A DNA stretch of 5,900 nt from an uncultured Elusimicrobium sp. (GTDB taxonomy: Bacteria; Elusimicrobiota; Elusimicrobia; Elusimicrobiales; Elusimicrobiaceae). The notes below the pieces were generated by a model. The model searched no databases and had not been told where the DNA came from. It worked only from the letters and a program-made list of their open reading frames with translations. Shown here one piece after another: positions 1 through 5,349 of the stretch (position 1 is its first letter; every line of letters begins with the position of its first letter). The stretch covers positions 1 to 5,900 of the forward strand of contig CALAFB010000112.1 of NCBI GenBank assembly GCA_937891135.1. Reading direction: 5' to 3'. A program made the translations under genes and the position numbers.

Positions 1-6
1 ATACAA

Positions 7-60
7 CGTCATTCCCGAATGTTTTTGTCGGGAATCTCCTCCTTATGTCTTTCAAGCGGT
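7..60. repeat. REP-like palindromic repeat, copy A
   Basis: An 8-base inverted repeat (ATTCCCGA at 11-18, TCGGGAAT at 28-35) encloses a 9-base loop. It is preceded by CGTC and followed by TCTCCTCCTT and a tail ending in AAGCGGT. The same head, arms and tail recur at 131-196 with a different loop, so this is a dispersed repeat unit rather than a chance hairpin. No coding potential is apparent. Short palindromes of this kind are common between bacterial genes; which family it belongs to cannot be told from one window. Confidence 0.7.
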
Positions 61-63
61 GTG

Positions 64-90
64 GATCCCCGGCTACAACCCACGGGGATG
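64..90. repeat. REP-like palindrome in inverted orientation
   Basis: ATCCCCG (65-71) and CGGGGAT (83-89) form a 7-base stem around an 11-base loop. Read on the minus strand the element begins GTCATCCCCG and ends GGGGATCC, the same head-and-tail layout as the GTCATTCCCGA elements on either side but facing the other way. Together with copy A it makes a head-to-head pair, as seen in REP doublets of other bacteria. Confidence 0.55.
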
Positions 91-104
91 ACTCTTTTAT
101 GATT

Positions 105-116
105 CGTCATTCCCGA
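105..116. repeat. Half copy of the REP-like element
   Basis: CGTCATTCCCGA is identical to the first 12 bases of the full copies at 7 and 131, but no matching right arm follows before the next copy begins. It looks like a truncated or deleted unit. Confidence 0.5.
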
Positions 117-121
117 GCATT

Positions 122-170
122 AAAACAAAACGTCATTCCCGAAGGTTGGCGGCCCGCAGGGTTCGGGAAT
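122..170 (-). terminator. Possible Rho-independent terminator of the operon
   Basis: Read on the minus strand, the copy B hairpin (stem 170-162 with 143-135) is followed by GACG and then a T-rich stretch, TTTTGTTTT. It lies about 70 bases beyond the stop codon of the SEC-C gene, the last gene of the cluster. The stem is good, but the T-run is interrupted and begins four bases after the stem, so this is a plausible rather than certain terminator. The repeat may have been co-opted for this role. Confidence 0.4.
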
Positions 171-196
171 CTCCTCCTTGCGTCTTTTTAAGCGGT
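131..196. repeat. REP-like palindromic repeat, copy B
   Basis: A 9-base stem (ATTCCCGAA at 135-143, TTCGGGAAT at 162-170) surrounds an 18-base GC-rich loop. The flanks match copy A: CGTC before it, and TCTCCTCCTT then GTCTTT and AAGCGGT after it. The arms and flanks are conserved while the loop differs in sequence and length, the usual pattern for a structured repeat family. Confidence 0.7.
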
Positions 197-242
197 AGCA
201 CAGAGGTATCCGACCGAGCGCGCAACAACGAAATACGCTAAA

Positions 243-608
243 TTAGGCAGAAATTCCGCAGCACTTTTTGTATTTCTTGCCGCTGCCGCACGGGCACGGG
301 TCGTTACGGCCGATTTTCGGCCCGTCGTGCACAACGGTTTCCACGTGGTGCTGCTCCGGGTTGCCTTCGGCGCGCAGTTCGGCTTCGTGGTCTTTCATCC
401 ATTTTTTCATTTGGCGGATGCTTTTAAAGTTGACGCCGTCCTTCTCCATACGCCGGGCAATACTAATAAAACGCTCTTTGACAGCCGGGTCTTTTAACTG
501 GCTTTTAAACATATCCGGCAGGTTATCAATTTCTTTTTCCAGCTTGTCGGCAATAGACTGCGGGGCCGTGGGCTGTTTTTCTTTTTTCTTAAAAGGGTTC
601 CACACCAT
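243..608 (-). CDS. Small SEC-C motif protein
   Basis: A 121-residue protein whose last quarter is a classic SEC-C zinc-binding motif (Pfam SEC-C): GRNDPCPCGSGKKYKKCCG at residues 100-118, with likely metal ligands C105, C107, C116 and C117. In SecA the same motif binds zinc and contacts SecB or ribosomes; stand-alone SEC-C proteins are frequent and mostly uncharacterised. Residues 1-90 are highly charged and predicted mainly helical (KKKEK near the N-terminus, then a DKLEKEID helix and an RQMKKWMKDHEAELRAE helix), with no signal peptide or membrane segment, so it should be cytoplasmic. The start is supported by CAGGAG about eight bases upstream of the ATG. It follows the P-loop gene by 15 bases and is the last gene of the cluster. 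The motif assignment is firm; the function is unknown. Confidence 0.88.
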   Translation of the reverse strand: MVWNPFKKKEKQPTAPQSIADKLEKEIDNLPDMFKSQLKDPAVKERFISIARRMEKDGVNFKSIRQMKKWMKDHEAELRAEGNPEQHHVETVVHDGPKIGRNDPCPCGSGKKYKKCCGISA

Positions 609-623
609 AATACTAACTCCTGT

Positions 624-1190
624 TTATTTTGCAATTAAATTTTCTACAAAGTTTTTAATAATTTCCGCTTTTTCAAAATAATGCTTTTCACGCGGAACCA
701 CCAAACGGTTGGGGTGTTTGGCCCAAATGTTTAAAATTTTATCGTCAATTTCAAACGCTTGCTGCAAGTTTTCCGTACGCACGTTGGTGGCTTGGTAATA
801 ATCTTTCTCCGGCGGCGGGGACAAGTGAATCACCGCATCATACCGGGCCAGTTCGGCCTCCAAAGACGACTGCATATTTTTGAAAAAATCTTCCGGTCCG
901 TACGGCCAATATACGGCACCGTCAATTGTGCCGCGGTCGCACACCATAACGCTGGCGTCGGACGTTTTCTCCGCCAGTTCTTCCAACTGTTTAACCGTGT
1001 AATAAATAATTTTTTGCGCGTGCACAATATGCACCGGGGAATTATCCGTACGCGGGAAACCGCCGCTATAGATAAGCGTAGCCGCTTCCTGCACGAGGGC
1101 AATCTTCTTGCCGAACGTTTCTTTTAAGATAGACAGCGCGGTTGTTTTACCGCCGCTGGGTCCGCCTGTTAAAACAATTTTTTTCATCAT
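624..1190 (-). CDS. P-loop NTPase, AAA_28 / NadR-Ttd14-like, copy 1
   Basis: A 188-residue cytoplasmic P-loop protein. Walker A is GGPSGGKTT (residues 9-17, K15). It is followed by a conserved EAAT (35-38), SGGFPR (42-47), a strand ending in a DRGT motif (85-88) that probably serves as Walker B or the kinase-type DR motif, then YWP, HLSPP (122-126) and VRTE (137-140). This order fits the AAA_28 family, which includes the kinase domain of NadR and the GTP-binding eukaryotic protein Ttd14. Small-molecule kinase or nucleotide-dependent switch activity is possible, but the substrate is unknown. It begins one base after the stop of its paralog, and hand alignment gives 127 of 188 identical residues without gaps. 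Two ATGs are adjacent (1190 and 1187); AAAGGA lies four bases before the first and seven before the second, so translation may really start at 1187. Confidence 0.85.
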   Translation of the reverse strand: MMKKIVLTGGPSGGKTTALSILKETFGKKIALVQEAATLIYSGGFPRTDNSPVHIVHAQKIIYYTVKQLEELAEKTSDASVMVCDRGTIDGAVYWPYGPEDFFKNMQSSLEAELARYDAVIHLSPPPEKDYYQATNVRTENLQQAFEIDDKILNIWAKHPNRLVVPREKHYFEKAEIIKNFVENLIAK

Positions 1191-1191
1191 A

Positions 1192-1764
1192 CTATCCTTT
1201 AATAAGTTTTTCTACAAAGTTTTTAATAATTTCTGCTTTTTCAAAGAAATGCTCTTTGCCTTCCACAATCAAACGGTTGGGGTGTTTGGCCCAAATGTTT
1301 AAAATTTTATCGTCAATTTCAAACGCCTGGTGCAAACTTTCCGTACGCACATGCGTGGATTGGTAAAACGCCGGGTTTGTGGGCGGGGATAAGTGCAATA
1401 CCGCGTCATAGCGGGCCATTTCTTTTTCTAAGGTAGTACCCATCACGCGGAAGAAATCCTCCACGCCTTTGGGCCAATAGACGGCCGCATCTACGGTGCC
1501 GCGGTCACACACGATTAAATCCGCCTGCGAACATTCCTCGGCCAACGCTTCCATTTCGCGCGTGGCTACAAAAATAATTTTTTGTGCGGCTTCAATATGC
1601 GCGGGGGAATTATCCTGCCGCGGAAAACCGCCGCTAAAAATCATGGTGGCGGCTTCGCGCACCAGTTCTACTTGCGGGCCGAAGGTTTCTTTTAAAATGG
1701 TTAAGGCGGTAGTTTTGCCGCTGTTGGGGCCGCCGGTTAAGGCAATTTTTTTAGGCTGCTTCAT
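1192..1764 (-). CDS. P-loop NTPase, AAA_28 / NadR-Ttd14-like, copy 2
   Basis: A 190-residue paralog of the downstream gene, with the same motif order: Walker A GGPNSGKTT (11-19, K17), REAAT (36-40), SGGFPR (44-49), VCDRGT (85-90), YWP, HLSPP (124-128), VRTE (139-142) and an almost invariant C-terminal block, QAFEIDDKILNIWAKHPNRL. Both copies keep the lysine and acidic motifs expected for nucleotide binding, so neither looks degenerate. The first 14 bases overlap the end of the peptidase gene, and GGGGAG sits seven bases upstream of the ATG inside the peptidase reading frame, which suggests translational coupling. The family is firm by motif; the substrate is not. A nucleoside or nucleotide kinase role, or a GTP-dependent regulatory role, would both be consistent. 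Confidence 0.85.
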   Translation of the reverse strand: MKQPKKIALTGGPNSGKTTALTILKETFGPQVELVREAATMIFSGGFPRQDNSPAHIEAAQKIIFVATREMEALAEECSQADLIVCDRGTVDAAVYWPKGVEDFFRVMGTTLEKEMARYDAVLHLSPPTNPAFYQSTHVRTESLHQAFEIDDKILNIWAKHPNRLIVEGKEHFFEKAEIIKNFVEKLIKG

Positions 1765-3040
1765 GGGTACTCTCCCCGGCGGGTAACGGCGTGTTATCCG
1801 CCTGTTTGGCTGCGTTTAATTCTTTCAAATAAAGTTGCACTAATTCGTTAAATTCTTCCCGTTTTTCCGGCGGCACGTCGCGCACGGCGGAATTGCGGTT
1901 TTTCATTTTCAAAAAATCCAAAAACTTTTCTTTTTCTTTGATGCGGAAATCCAAATGCGGCCCGGTAGAAAGCCCCGTGCTGCCCACGTAGCCCACGGTG
2001 TCGCCCTGTTTAAGTTTGGCCCCTACTTTAACGCTTTTGCCAAAACTCTTTAAATGCCCGTACATGGTTGTAAAATTATTTGCGTGGCGGATTTCCACAA
2101 AGTTGCCAAATCCCCCTTTCCAGCCGGCAAATTTTACGGTACCGTCGGCCACGGTTTGCACGGGGGTCCCCACGGGGGCGGCAAAATCGGTGCCTAAGTG
2201 CGGGCGGCGGATTTTTAAAATCGGGTGCAGCCGCGCCGGGTTAAAGCGCGAAGAAATGCGGTAATTGCGAAAACTAATCGGCGATTTTAAGAACATTTTC
2301 TTGCTGACTTTGCCCGTTTCATCATAAAATTCATCTTCAAAATAAAACGCGTAGGTGGGTTTTTCGGTATGGACATTTTTGTACGAAGCGGCCAATAAAT
2401 CTTGGCTGACAATTTCGCCGGACGGGGCAAAATTTTCTTCCCACAAGGCGGTGTATTCGTCGCCGTTGCGGGTATCGGTATTAAAGTCCACCGTCCAGGA
2501 AAATGCGTCCGTAAAATCCAAAATAAGCGGCACTTGCAGGCCGTCTTTAAGCATGGTTTCAAACAGCGAATTGTGAATGACCCCGGCCGCCGTTTTAATG
2601 CGGGTATTTAACTCCACTTCGCTAATGCCCGCTACCAAATAATCCTCTACATTGGCTACGTAATAGCGTTTAAACCCTTGTTTTAAGAGCAGCAAAATCA
2701 AATGCCCGTTTTCCACCGATAGCGAATACGTATCTTGCGGCTGCAAGCGGCGCGTATTCACGACGCTGCTTAATTTAGCCACAATTTGCACCACGTCTTG
2801 CTTGGAAAGGCCGGACTCCGTAAGCGCATTATAAATGGGTTTTTGTTTAATGGTATATTCCACGACGGGGATTTCCCGCTGCTGGGCCAAAATTTCCTGC
2901 TCTTTTTGGCGGCGTTCTTCCACTACTTGCAAGGCCATATAGGTACTTACGCCAATAATGGCTAATACCAACAAATAAAATACAATATCGTGGTAACGCA
3001 AATAATGCTGTTGTAAAAACGCAAGAATTTTTCCCTTCAT
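1751..3040 (-). CDS. Membrane-anchored M23 (LytM-type) peptidase, variant metal site
   Basis: A 429-residue protein with one N-terminal membrane segment (about 18-38) and no cleavable signal, so the rest should face the periplasm. A charged helix follows (41-58), then a region resembling the non-catalytic domains that precede M23 domains in MepM/Csd3-type endopeptidases (about 60-262), then the M23 domain (about 263-375). Catalytic-site residues are HLGTD (H281, D285), YGHL (H329) and GPHLD (H362, D364). In LytM the final HxH supplies a catalytic histidine and the third zinc ligand; here that ligand position is aspartate. M23 enzymes cut peptide cross-bridges or stems of peptidoglycan, and some relatives are inactive activators. 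The C-terminal tail (376-429) is charged and probably disordered. The ATG is the only start in frame after the upstream stop, but no Shine-Dalgarno sequence is visible. The call as M23 family is firm; activity is uncertain. Confidence 0.9.
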   Translation of the reverse strand: MKGKILAFLQQHYLRYHDIVFYLLVLAIIGVSTYMALQVVEERRQKEQEILAQQREIPVVEYTIKQKPIYNALTESGLSKQDVVQIVAKLSSVVNTRRLQPQDTYSLSVENGHLILLLLKQGFKRYYVANVEDYLVAGISEVELNTRIKTAAGVIHNSLFETMLKDGLQVPLILDFTDAFSWTVDFNTDTRNGDEYTALWEENFAPSGEIVSQDLLAASYKNVHTEKPTYAFYFEDEFYDETGKVSKKMFLKSPISFRNYRISSRFNPARLHPILKIRRPHLGTDFAAPVGTPVQTVADGTVKFAGWKGGFGNFVEIRHANNFTTMYGHLKSFGKSVKVGAKLKQGDTVGYVGSTGLSTGPHLDFRIKEKEKFLDFLKMKNRNSAVRDVPPEKREEFNELVQLYLKELNAAKQADNTPLPAGESTHEAA

Positions 3041-3046
3041 ACACTT

Positions 3047-3074
3047 AAAAGCGGGCGGAGGTTTCCCCCCGCCC
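3047..3074 (-). terminator. GC-rich hairpin between ptb and peptidase gene, possible terminator or attenuator
   Basis: On the minus strand GGGCGGGGG, a GAAA loop and CCTCCGCCC form a 9-base-pair stem (3074-3066 with 3061-3053, including one G-U pair), followed by GC and four T. It begins nine bases after the stop of the transferase gene and ends 12 bases before the peptidase ATG. The stem and tetraloop are very stable, but the T-tract is short, so partial termination or mRNA-end stabilisation is as likely as full termination. Confidence 0.5.
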
Positions 3075-3082
3075 TCTACATT

Positions 3083-3997
3083 TTATTTCTCTTTCAAAAA
3101 AGAGCAGAGCGCAATAGCGTTTAATTTGACTTTCGGGTCATCCGCGCGCGAAGGCAAAATGACCGGGATTTTCGGCCCCACGAGGACCGCGGCCGCTTCC
3201 ATATCTGCCCCAAAGAAAGCAAGTGCTTTATAAAGCGGGTTGGCGGCGTCCAAGTCCGGCAGCATTAAAATATCGGCATCGCCGGCGACTTGTCTGCCTT
3301 TAATGCCTTTTTCGGCCGCGCGTTCGGGCGACATAGAAATATAGAAATCATACGGCCCTTCCACCACGCAGCCCGTAATTTTGCCTTCTTTATTCATCTG
3401 TTCCAAGGCGGCGGCATCTACGGTGCTGGGGATTTTTTCGTTGACTTTTTCCACCGGGCACACACAGGCCACTTTCGGGTTTTCCAAGCCGAGTTTGTGC
3501 ATGGTATTAACGGCATTTTGCACGATTTTTACTTTTTGCTCTAACGTCGGCGCAATAACCACGGCCGAATCCGTAACGGCAAACGGTTTTTTGTATTTGG
3601 GCGTACTAAAAAGCACAAAGTGCGAAAGTAACGCCCCTTCCGGCACGAGGTGGGCCTCTTTATTTAAAATGGCTTTCATATAGTATTTGGTATCTACGAG
3701 GCCTTTAATTAAAAAGTCCCCCTTGCCGGCTAAAATTTGGTCCACGGCCAGTTTGCACATGGTGGGTACGTCTTCGCAATCAATAAACTCAAACTTACTT
3801 TCGTTAAGGCCTACGTTTTTGACCATTTCTTTAACAGCAGCCAGCGGCCCGATTAAAATCCCGTGCGAAATAAGCCCGTTGTCATCCGCCATTTTAATGG
3901 CGGTCAGGGCTTCTTTGTTATTGGCCCCCGGCACAACGACCCGGTTGGATTTTCCTTTGACTTGGCTCACTAAATCAGCAAAACTACTAAACTTCAT
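3083..3997 (-). CDS. ptb: Phosphate butyryltransferase (phosphate acyltransferase family)
   Basis: A 304-residue member of the PTA_PTB family, close to the usual length of about 300 for phosphate butyryltransferases and shorter than most phosphate acetyltransferases. It exchanges CoA for phosphate: butyryl-CoA + Pi gives butyryl-phosphate + CoA, in the cytoplasm. Recognisable blocks are VVPGANNKEAL (21-31), GDFLIKGLVDT (93-103), FAVTDSAVVIAPTLEQK (139-155), GRQVAGDADILMLPDLDAAN (234-253) and SRADDPKVKLNAIAL (283-297). The GPxxLDNA-type segment of clostridial enzymes reads GPYDFYISMS here (214-223), so the acyl specificity may differ; branched-chain acyl-CoA from amino acid fermentation is an alternative substrate. 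It sits 31 bases downstream of butyrate kinase, the next enzyme, and AAAGGAG lies seven bases before its ATG. Confidence 0.9.
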   Translation of the reverse strand: MKFSSFADLVSQVKGKSNRVVVPGANNKEALTAIKMADDNGLISHGILIGPLAAVKEMVKNVGLNESKFEFIDCEDVPTMCKLAVDQILAGKGDFLIKGLVDTKYYMKAILNKEAHLVPEGALLSHFVLFSTPKYKKPFAVTDSAVVIAPTLEQKVKIVQNAVNTMHKLGLENPKVACVCPVEKVNEKIPSTVDAAALEQMNKEGKITGCVVEGPYDFYISMSPERAAEKGIKGRQVAGDADILMLPDLDAANPLYKALAFFGADMEAAAVLVGPKIPVILPSRADDPKVKLNAIALCSFLKEK

Positions 3998-4028
3998 AAT
4001 CTGTCTCCTTTGAACATATATTTAAAAT

Positions 4029-5138
4029 CTAGTTATACTGTTTGACGATTTTGGGGTTTTCAAGCGCGCGTTTGGCTGCGTCGCGCAGGGCATCTTTTTC
4101 TTCGCTGCCCGGGAACACATACACCGGGGCAATCCACCCGGTATAGCGGCTTAACTCCTGCGGGATAAAACTGCTGTGCATGAGCCCCCCCGTTAGCGCA
4201 ATAAAATCCACTTTGCCTTCCAAGGCAATCGCCATTTCTCCAATAGACTTAGCCATTTGGTACACCATAGCATCACGCGCGAGTTTGGCCTCGCTGCGCG
4301 TGCACGTAATTAAACTGCCCGGGCGTTTTTTGCCCGTGGTAATATATTCTTCCAATTCTTTCACATCCGACGTACCCGTATAGGCCACCAGCCCGCCTTT
4401 GCCGCGCAGTTTTAGGCGCATATCGCGCTCGGTATATTTGCCGGAAAAGCACATTTTGACCAGTTCTGCATTCGGCGTAATGCCGCTACGCTGCGGGGTC
4501 ATCGGGCCGTCACCTTCGTACCCGTTGGTAACGTCCACGACGCGGCCTTGTTTATGCGCCCCAATAGATACCCCGCCGCCGCCGTGGCAGACAATGCAAT
4601 TCATTTTCTCGTACGGTTTGCCGAGTTTGCCCGCAATTAAACGGGCCACACGCTTTTGGCTTAAAGCGTGGAAAATGGAAATGCGCGGATTTTCCGGCAT
4701 ACCCGATAAGCGGGCCACCGGGTCCATTTCATCTACGATAACCGGGTTGGCAATAAAACTGGGGCAACCCGCGTATTTGGCAATATCTTTGGCTAAAATC
4801 CCCCCCAAATTACTGGCGTGGCTGCCGTACGCGCCGGAGGTTAAATCCGCAATCATTTTTTCGTTCACGGCATATACGCCGCCTTCTAAGGCGTGTAATA
4901 ATCCGCCGCGGCCAATAACAGCGTGGATTTCTTTTAAGGGGACTTGGTGGTCCAGTAAATAATCTAAGATGAGTTTGCGGCGCAGCGGAAGTTGGGCGGT
5001 TACGTTTTGGCCTTCGTACGGCTCCAGGGCCGCCATGGAATAGCGCACAGTCACTTCAAACACGGGCTTATTGCCGCGGTAATAGCCAATATCATCCGAA
5101 GTAGAACCCGGATTGATGACTAGAATGTTATGTGCCAT
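4029..5138 (-). CDS. buk: Butyrate kinase (acetate/butyrate kinase family)
   Basis: A 369-residue cytoplasmic kinase of the ASKHA/acetokinase fold, slightly longer than the typical 355-360 of butyrate kinases. It transfers phosphate from butyryl-phosphate to ADP, giving butyrate and ATP. Motifs visible: NPGSTS (9-14), GRGGLL (77-82), VDEMDPVARLSG (135-146), FHALSQKRVAR (156-166), CHGGGGVSIGAH (184-195), GDGPMTPQRSG (209-219), TGGLMHS (316-322) and PGSEEKDAL (343-351). Two spots differ from the usual pattern: STSDD where most members have STSTK, and HGGGG where most have HLGGG. The frame stays open upstream to an ATG at 5210, but I place the start at 5138, because AAGGGAGG directly precedes it and MAHNILVINPGSTS is the normal N-terminus. 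The partner gene ptb follows; in clostridia the order is usually ptb then buk. Confidence 0.92.
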   Translation of the reverse strand: MAHNILVINPGSTSDDIGYYRGNKPVFEVTVRYSMAALEPYEGQNVTAQLPLRRKLILDYLLDHQVPLKEIHAVIGRGGLLHALEGGVYAVNEKMIADLTSGAYGSHASNLGGILAKDIAKYAGCPSFIANPVIVDEMDPVARLSGMPENPRISIFHALSQKRVARLIAGKLGKPYEKMNCIVCHGGGGVSIGAHKQGRVVDVTNGYEGDGPMTPQRSGITPNAELVKMCFSGKYTERDMRLKLRGKGGLVAYTGTSDVKELEEYITTGKKRPGSLITCTRSEAKLARDAMVYQMAKSIGEMAIALEGKVDFIALTGGLMHSSFIPQELSRYTGWIAPVYVFPGSEEKDALRDAAKRALENPKIVKQYN

Positions 5139-5141
5139 ACG

Positions 5142-5150
5142 CCCTCCCTT
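5142..5150 (-). promoter_or_regulatory. Ribosome binding site fixing the butyrate kinase start
   Basis: AAGGGAGGG on the minus strand lies three to five bases upstream of the ATG at 5138, depending on which core is used. No comparable site precedes the in-frame ATG at 5210, which lies inside the right-hand palindrome, so the shorter protein is preferred. Confidence 0.7.
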
Positions 5151-5157
5151 AATATTT

Positions 5158-5166
5158 ATTTTAGCA
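5158..5166 (-). promoter_or_regulatory. Possible extended -10 promoter of the butyrate kinase operon
   Basis: TGCTAAAAT on the minus strand matches the extended -10 pattern TGnTATAAT with one mismatch, in an AT-rich stretch just upstream of the butyrate kinase ribosome binding site. A start of transcription about seven bases on, near 5150, would leave a short leader of roughly 12 bases. No convincing -35 hexamer is seen at the right distance (the bases there are CCGCCG). The assignment rests on one motif. Confidence 0.3.
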
Positions 5167-5208
5167 AATTTAAAAGATAACGGCGGGTGTAATGTTGCGT
5201 TTTTACGC

Positions 5209-5272
5209 ACACAACCCCAGGGACGTCATCCTGAACTTGATTCAGGATCTCGTCGTGTTCCTGGGGTTGTGT
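5209..5272. repeat. Long nested palindrome between pilin and butyrate kinase
   Basis: Perfect 13-base outer arms (ACACAACCCCAGG at 5209-5221 and its complement at 5260-5272) enclose a second inverted repeat, ATCCTGAA (5228-5235) and TTCAGGAT (5241-5248), around a 5-base loop. GACG (5222-5225) and CGTC (5251-5254) can also pair. The inner part, GTCATCCTGAA...TTCAGGATCT, has the same head-and-tail layout as the palindromes at 7-196. Neither strand has a T-run after the stem, so it is not a typical intrinsic terminator. It lies in the 211-base gap that otherwise holds only the possible promoter and a second hairpin. Confidence 0.7.
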
Positions 5273-5289
5273 TGCTTCCCGGGAACAAT

Positions 5290-5316
5290 TTGCCCGCGCG
5301 GCAAGCGGGCGGGCAA
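5290..5316 (-). terminator. GC-rich hairpin after the pilin gene, weak terminator candidate
   Basis: TTGCCCGC (5290-5297) and GCGGGCAA (5309-5316) form an 8-base stem with an 11-base loop that can partly pair as well. On the minus strand it comes 33 bases after the pilin stop codon and is followed by ATTGTT, only weakly T-rich. It may end the pilin transcript, or may be another palindromic repeat. A 10-base perfect palindrome, TTCCCGGGAA (5276-5285), lies next to it. Confidence 0.4.
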
Positions 5317-5349
5317 TAGCAGGATGTTTGCGATTGGTTTGCTTACCAA

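Noticed and set aside
7..196. The repeats at the left end as a CRISPR array.
   Set aside because: There are only two full units, they differ in internal length and contain variable loops inside the palindrome rather than unique spacers between identical repeats, and no cas gene is present.
180..242. A tRNA or small RNA in the stretch after the left-end repeats.
   Set aside because: No cloverleaf arms, anticodon stem or T-arm sequence could be found, and nothing else structured is visible there.
268..681. A 137-codon plus-strand frame over the SEC-C gene, and similar plus-strand frames at 759-1127 and 3687-4013.
   Set aside because: Each is antisense to a gene with clear family motifs and good ribosome binding sites, and none shows a protein family of its own.
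1192..1764. The two adjacent P-loop genes as one gene split by a frameshift.
   Set aside because: Each encodes a full-length protein with its own Walker A, DRGT and C-terminal block, so they are tandem copies, not two halves.
4399..4962. A 187-codon open frame on the plus strand opposite butyrate kinase.
   Set aside because: It lies wholly antisense to a well-recognised enzyme gene, its translation is Ser/Pro/Arg-rich with no recognisable motif, and it has no ribosome binding site of note. It is a shadow of the codon usage on the other strand.
5139..5210. A 24-residue N-terminal extension of butyrate kinase starting at 5210.
   Set aside because: The extension includes the ribosome binding site read as codons (KGG) and starts inside a palindrome. 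The family N-terminus and the AAGGGAGG site both support the start at 5138.
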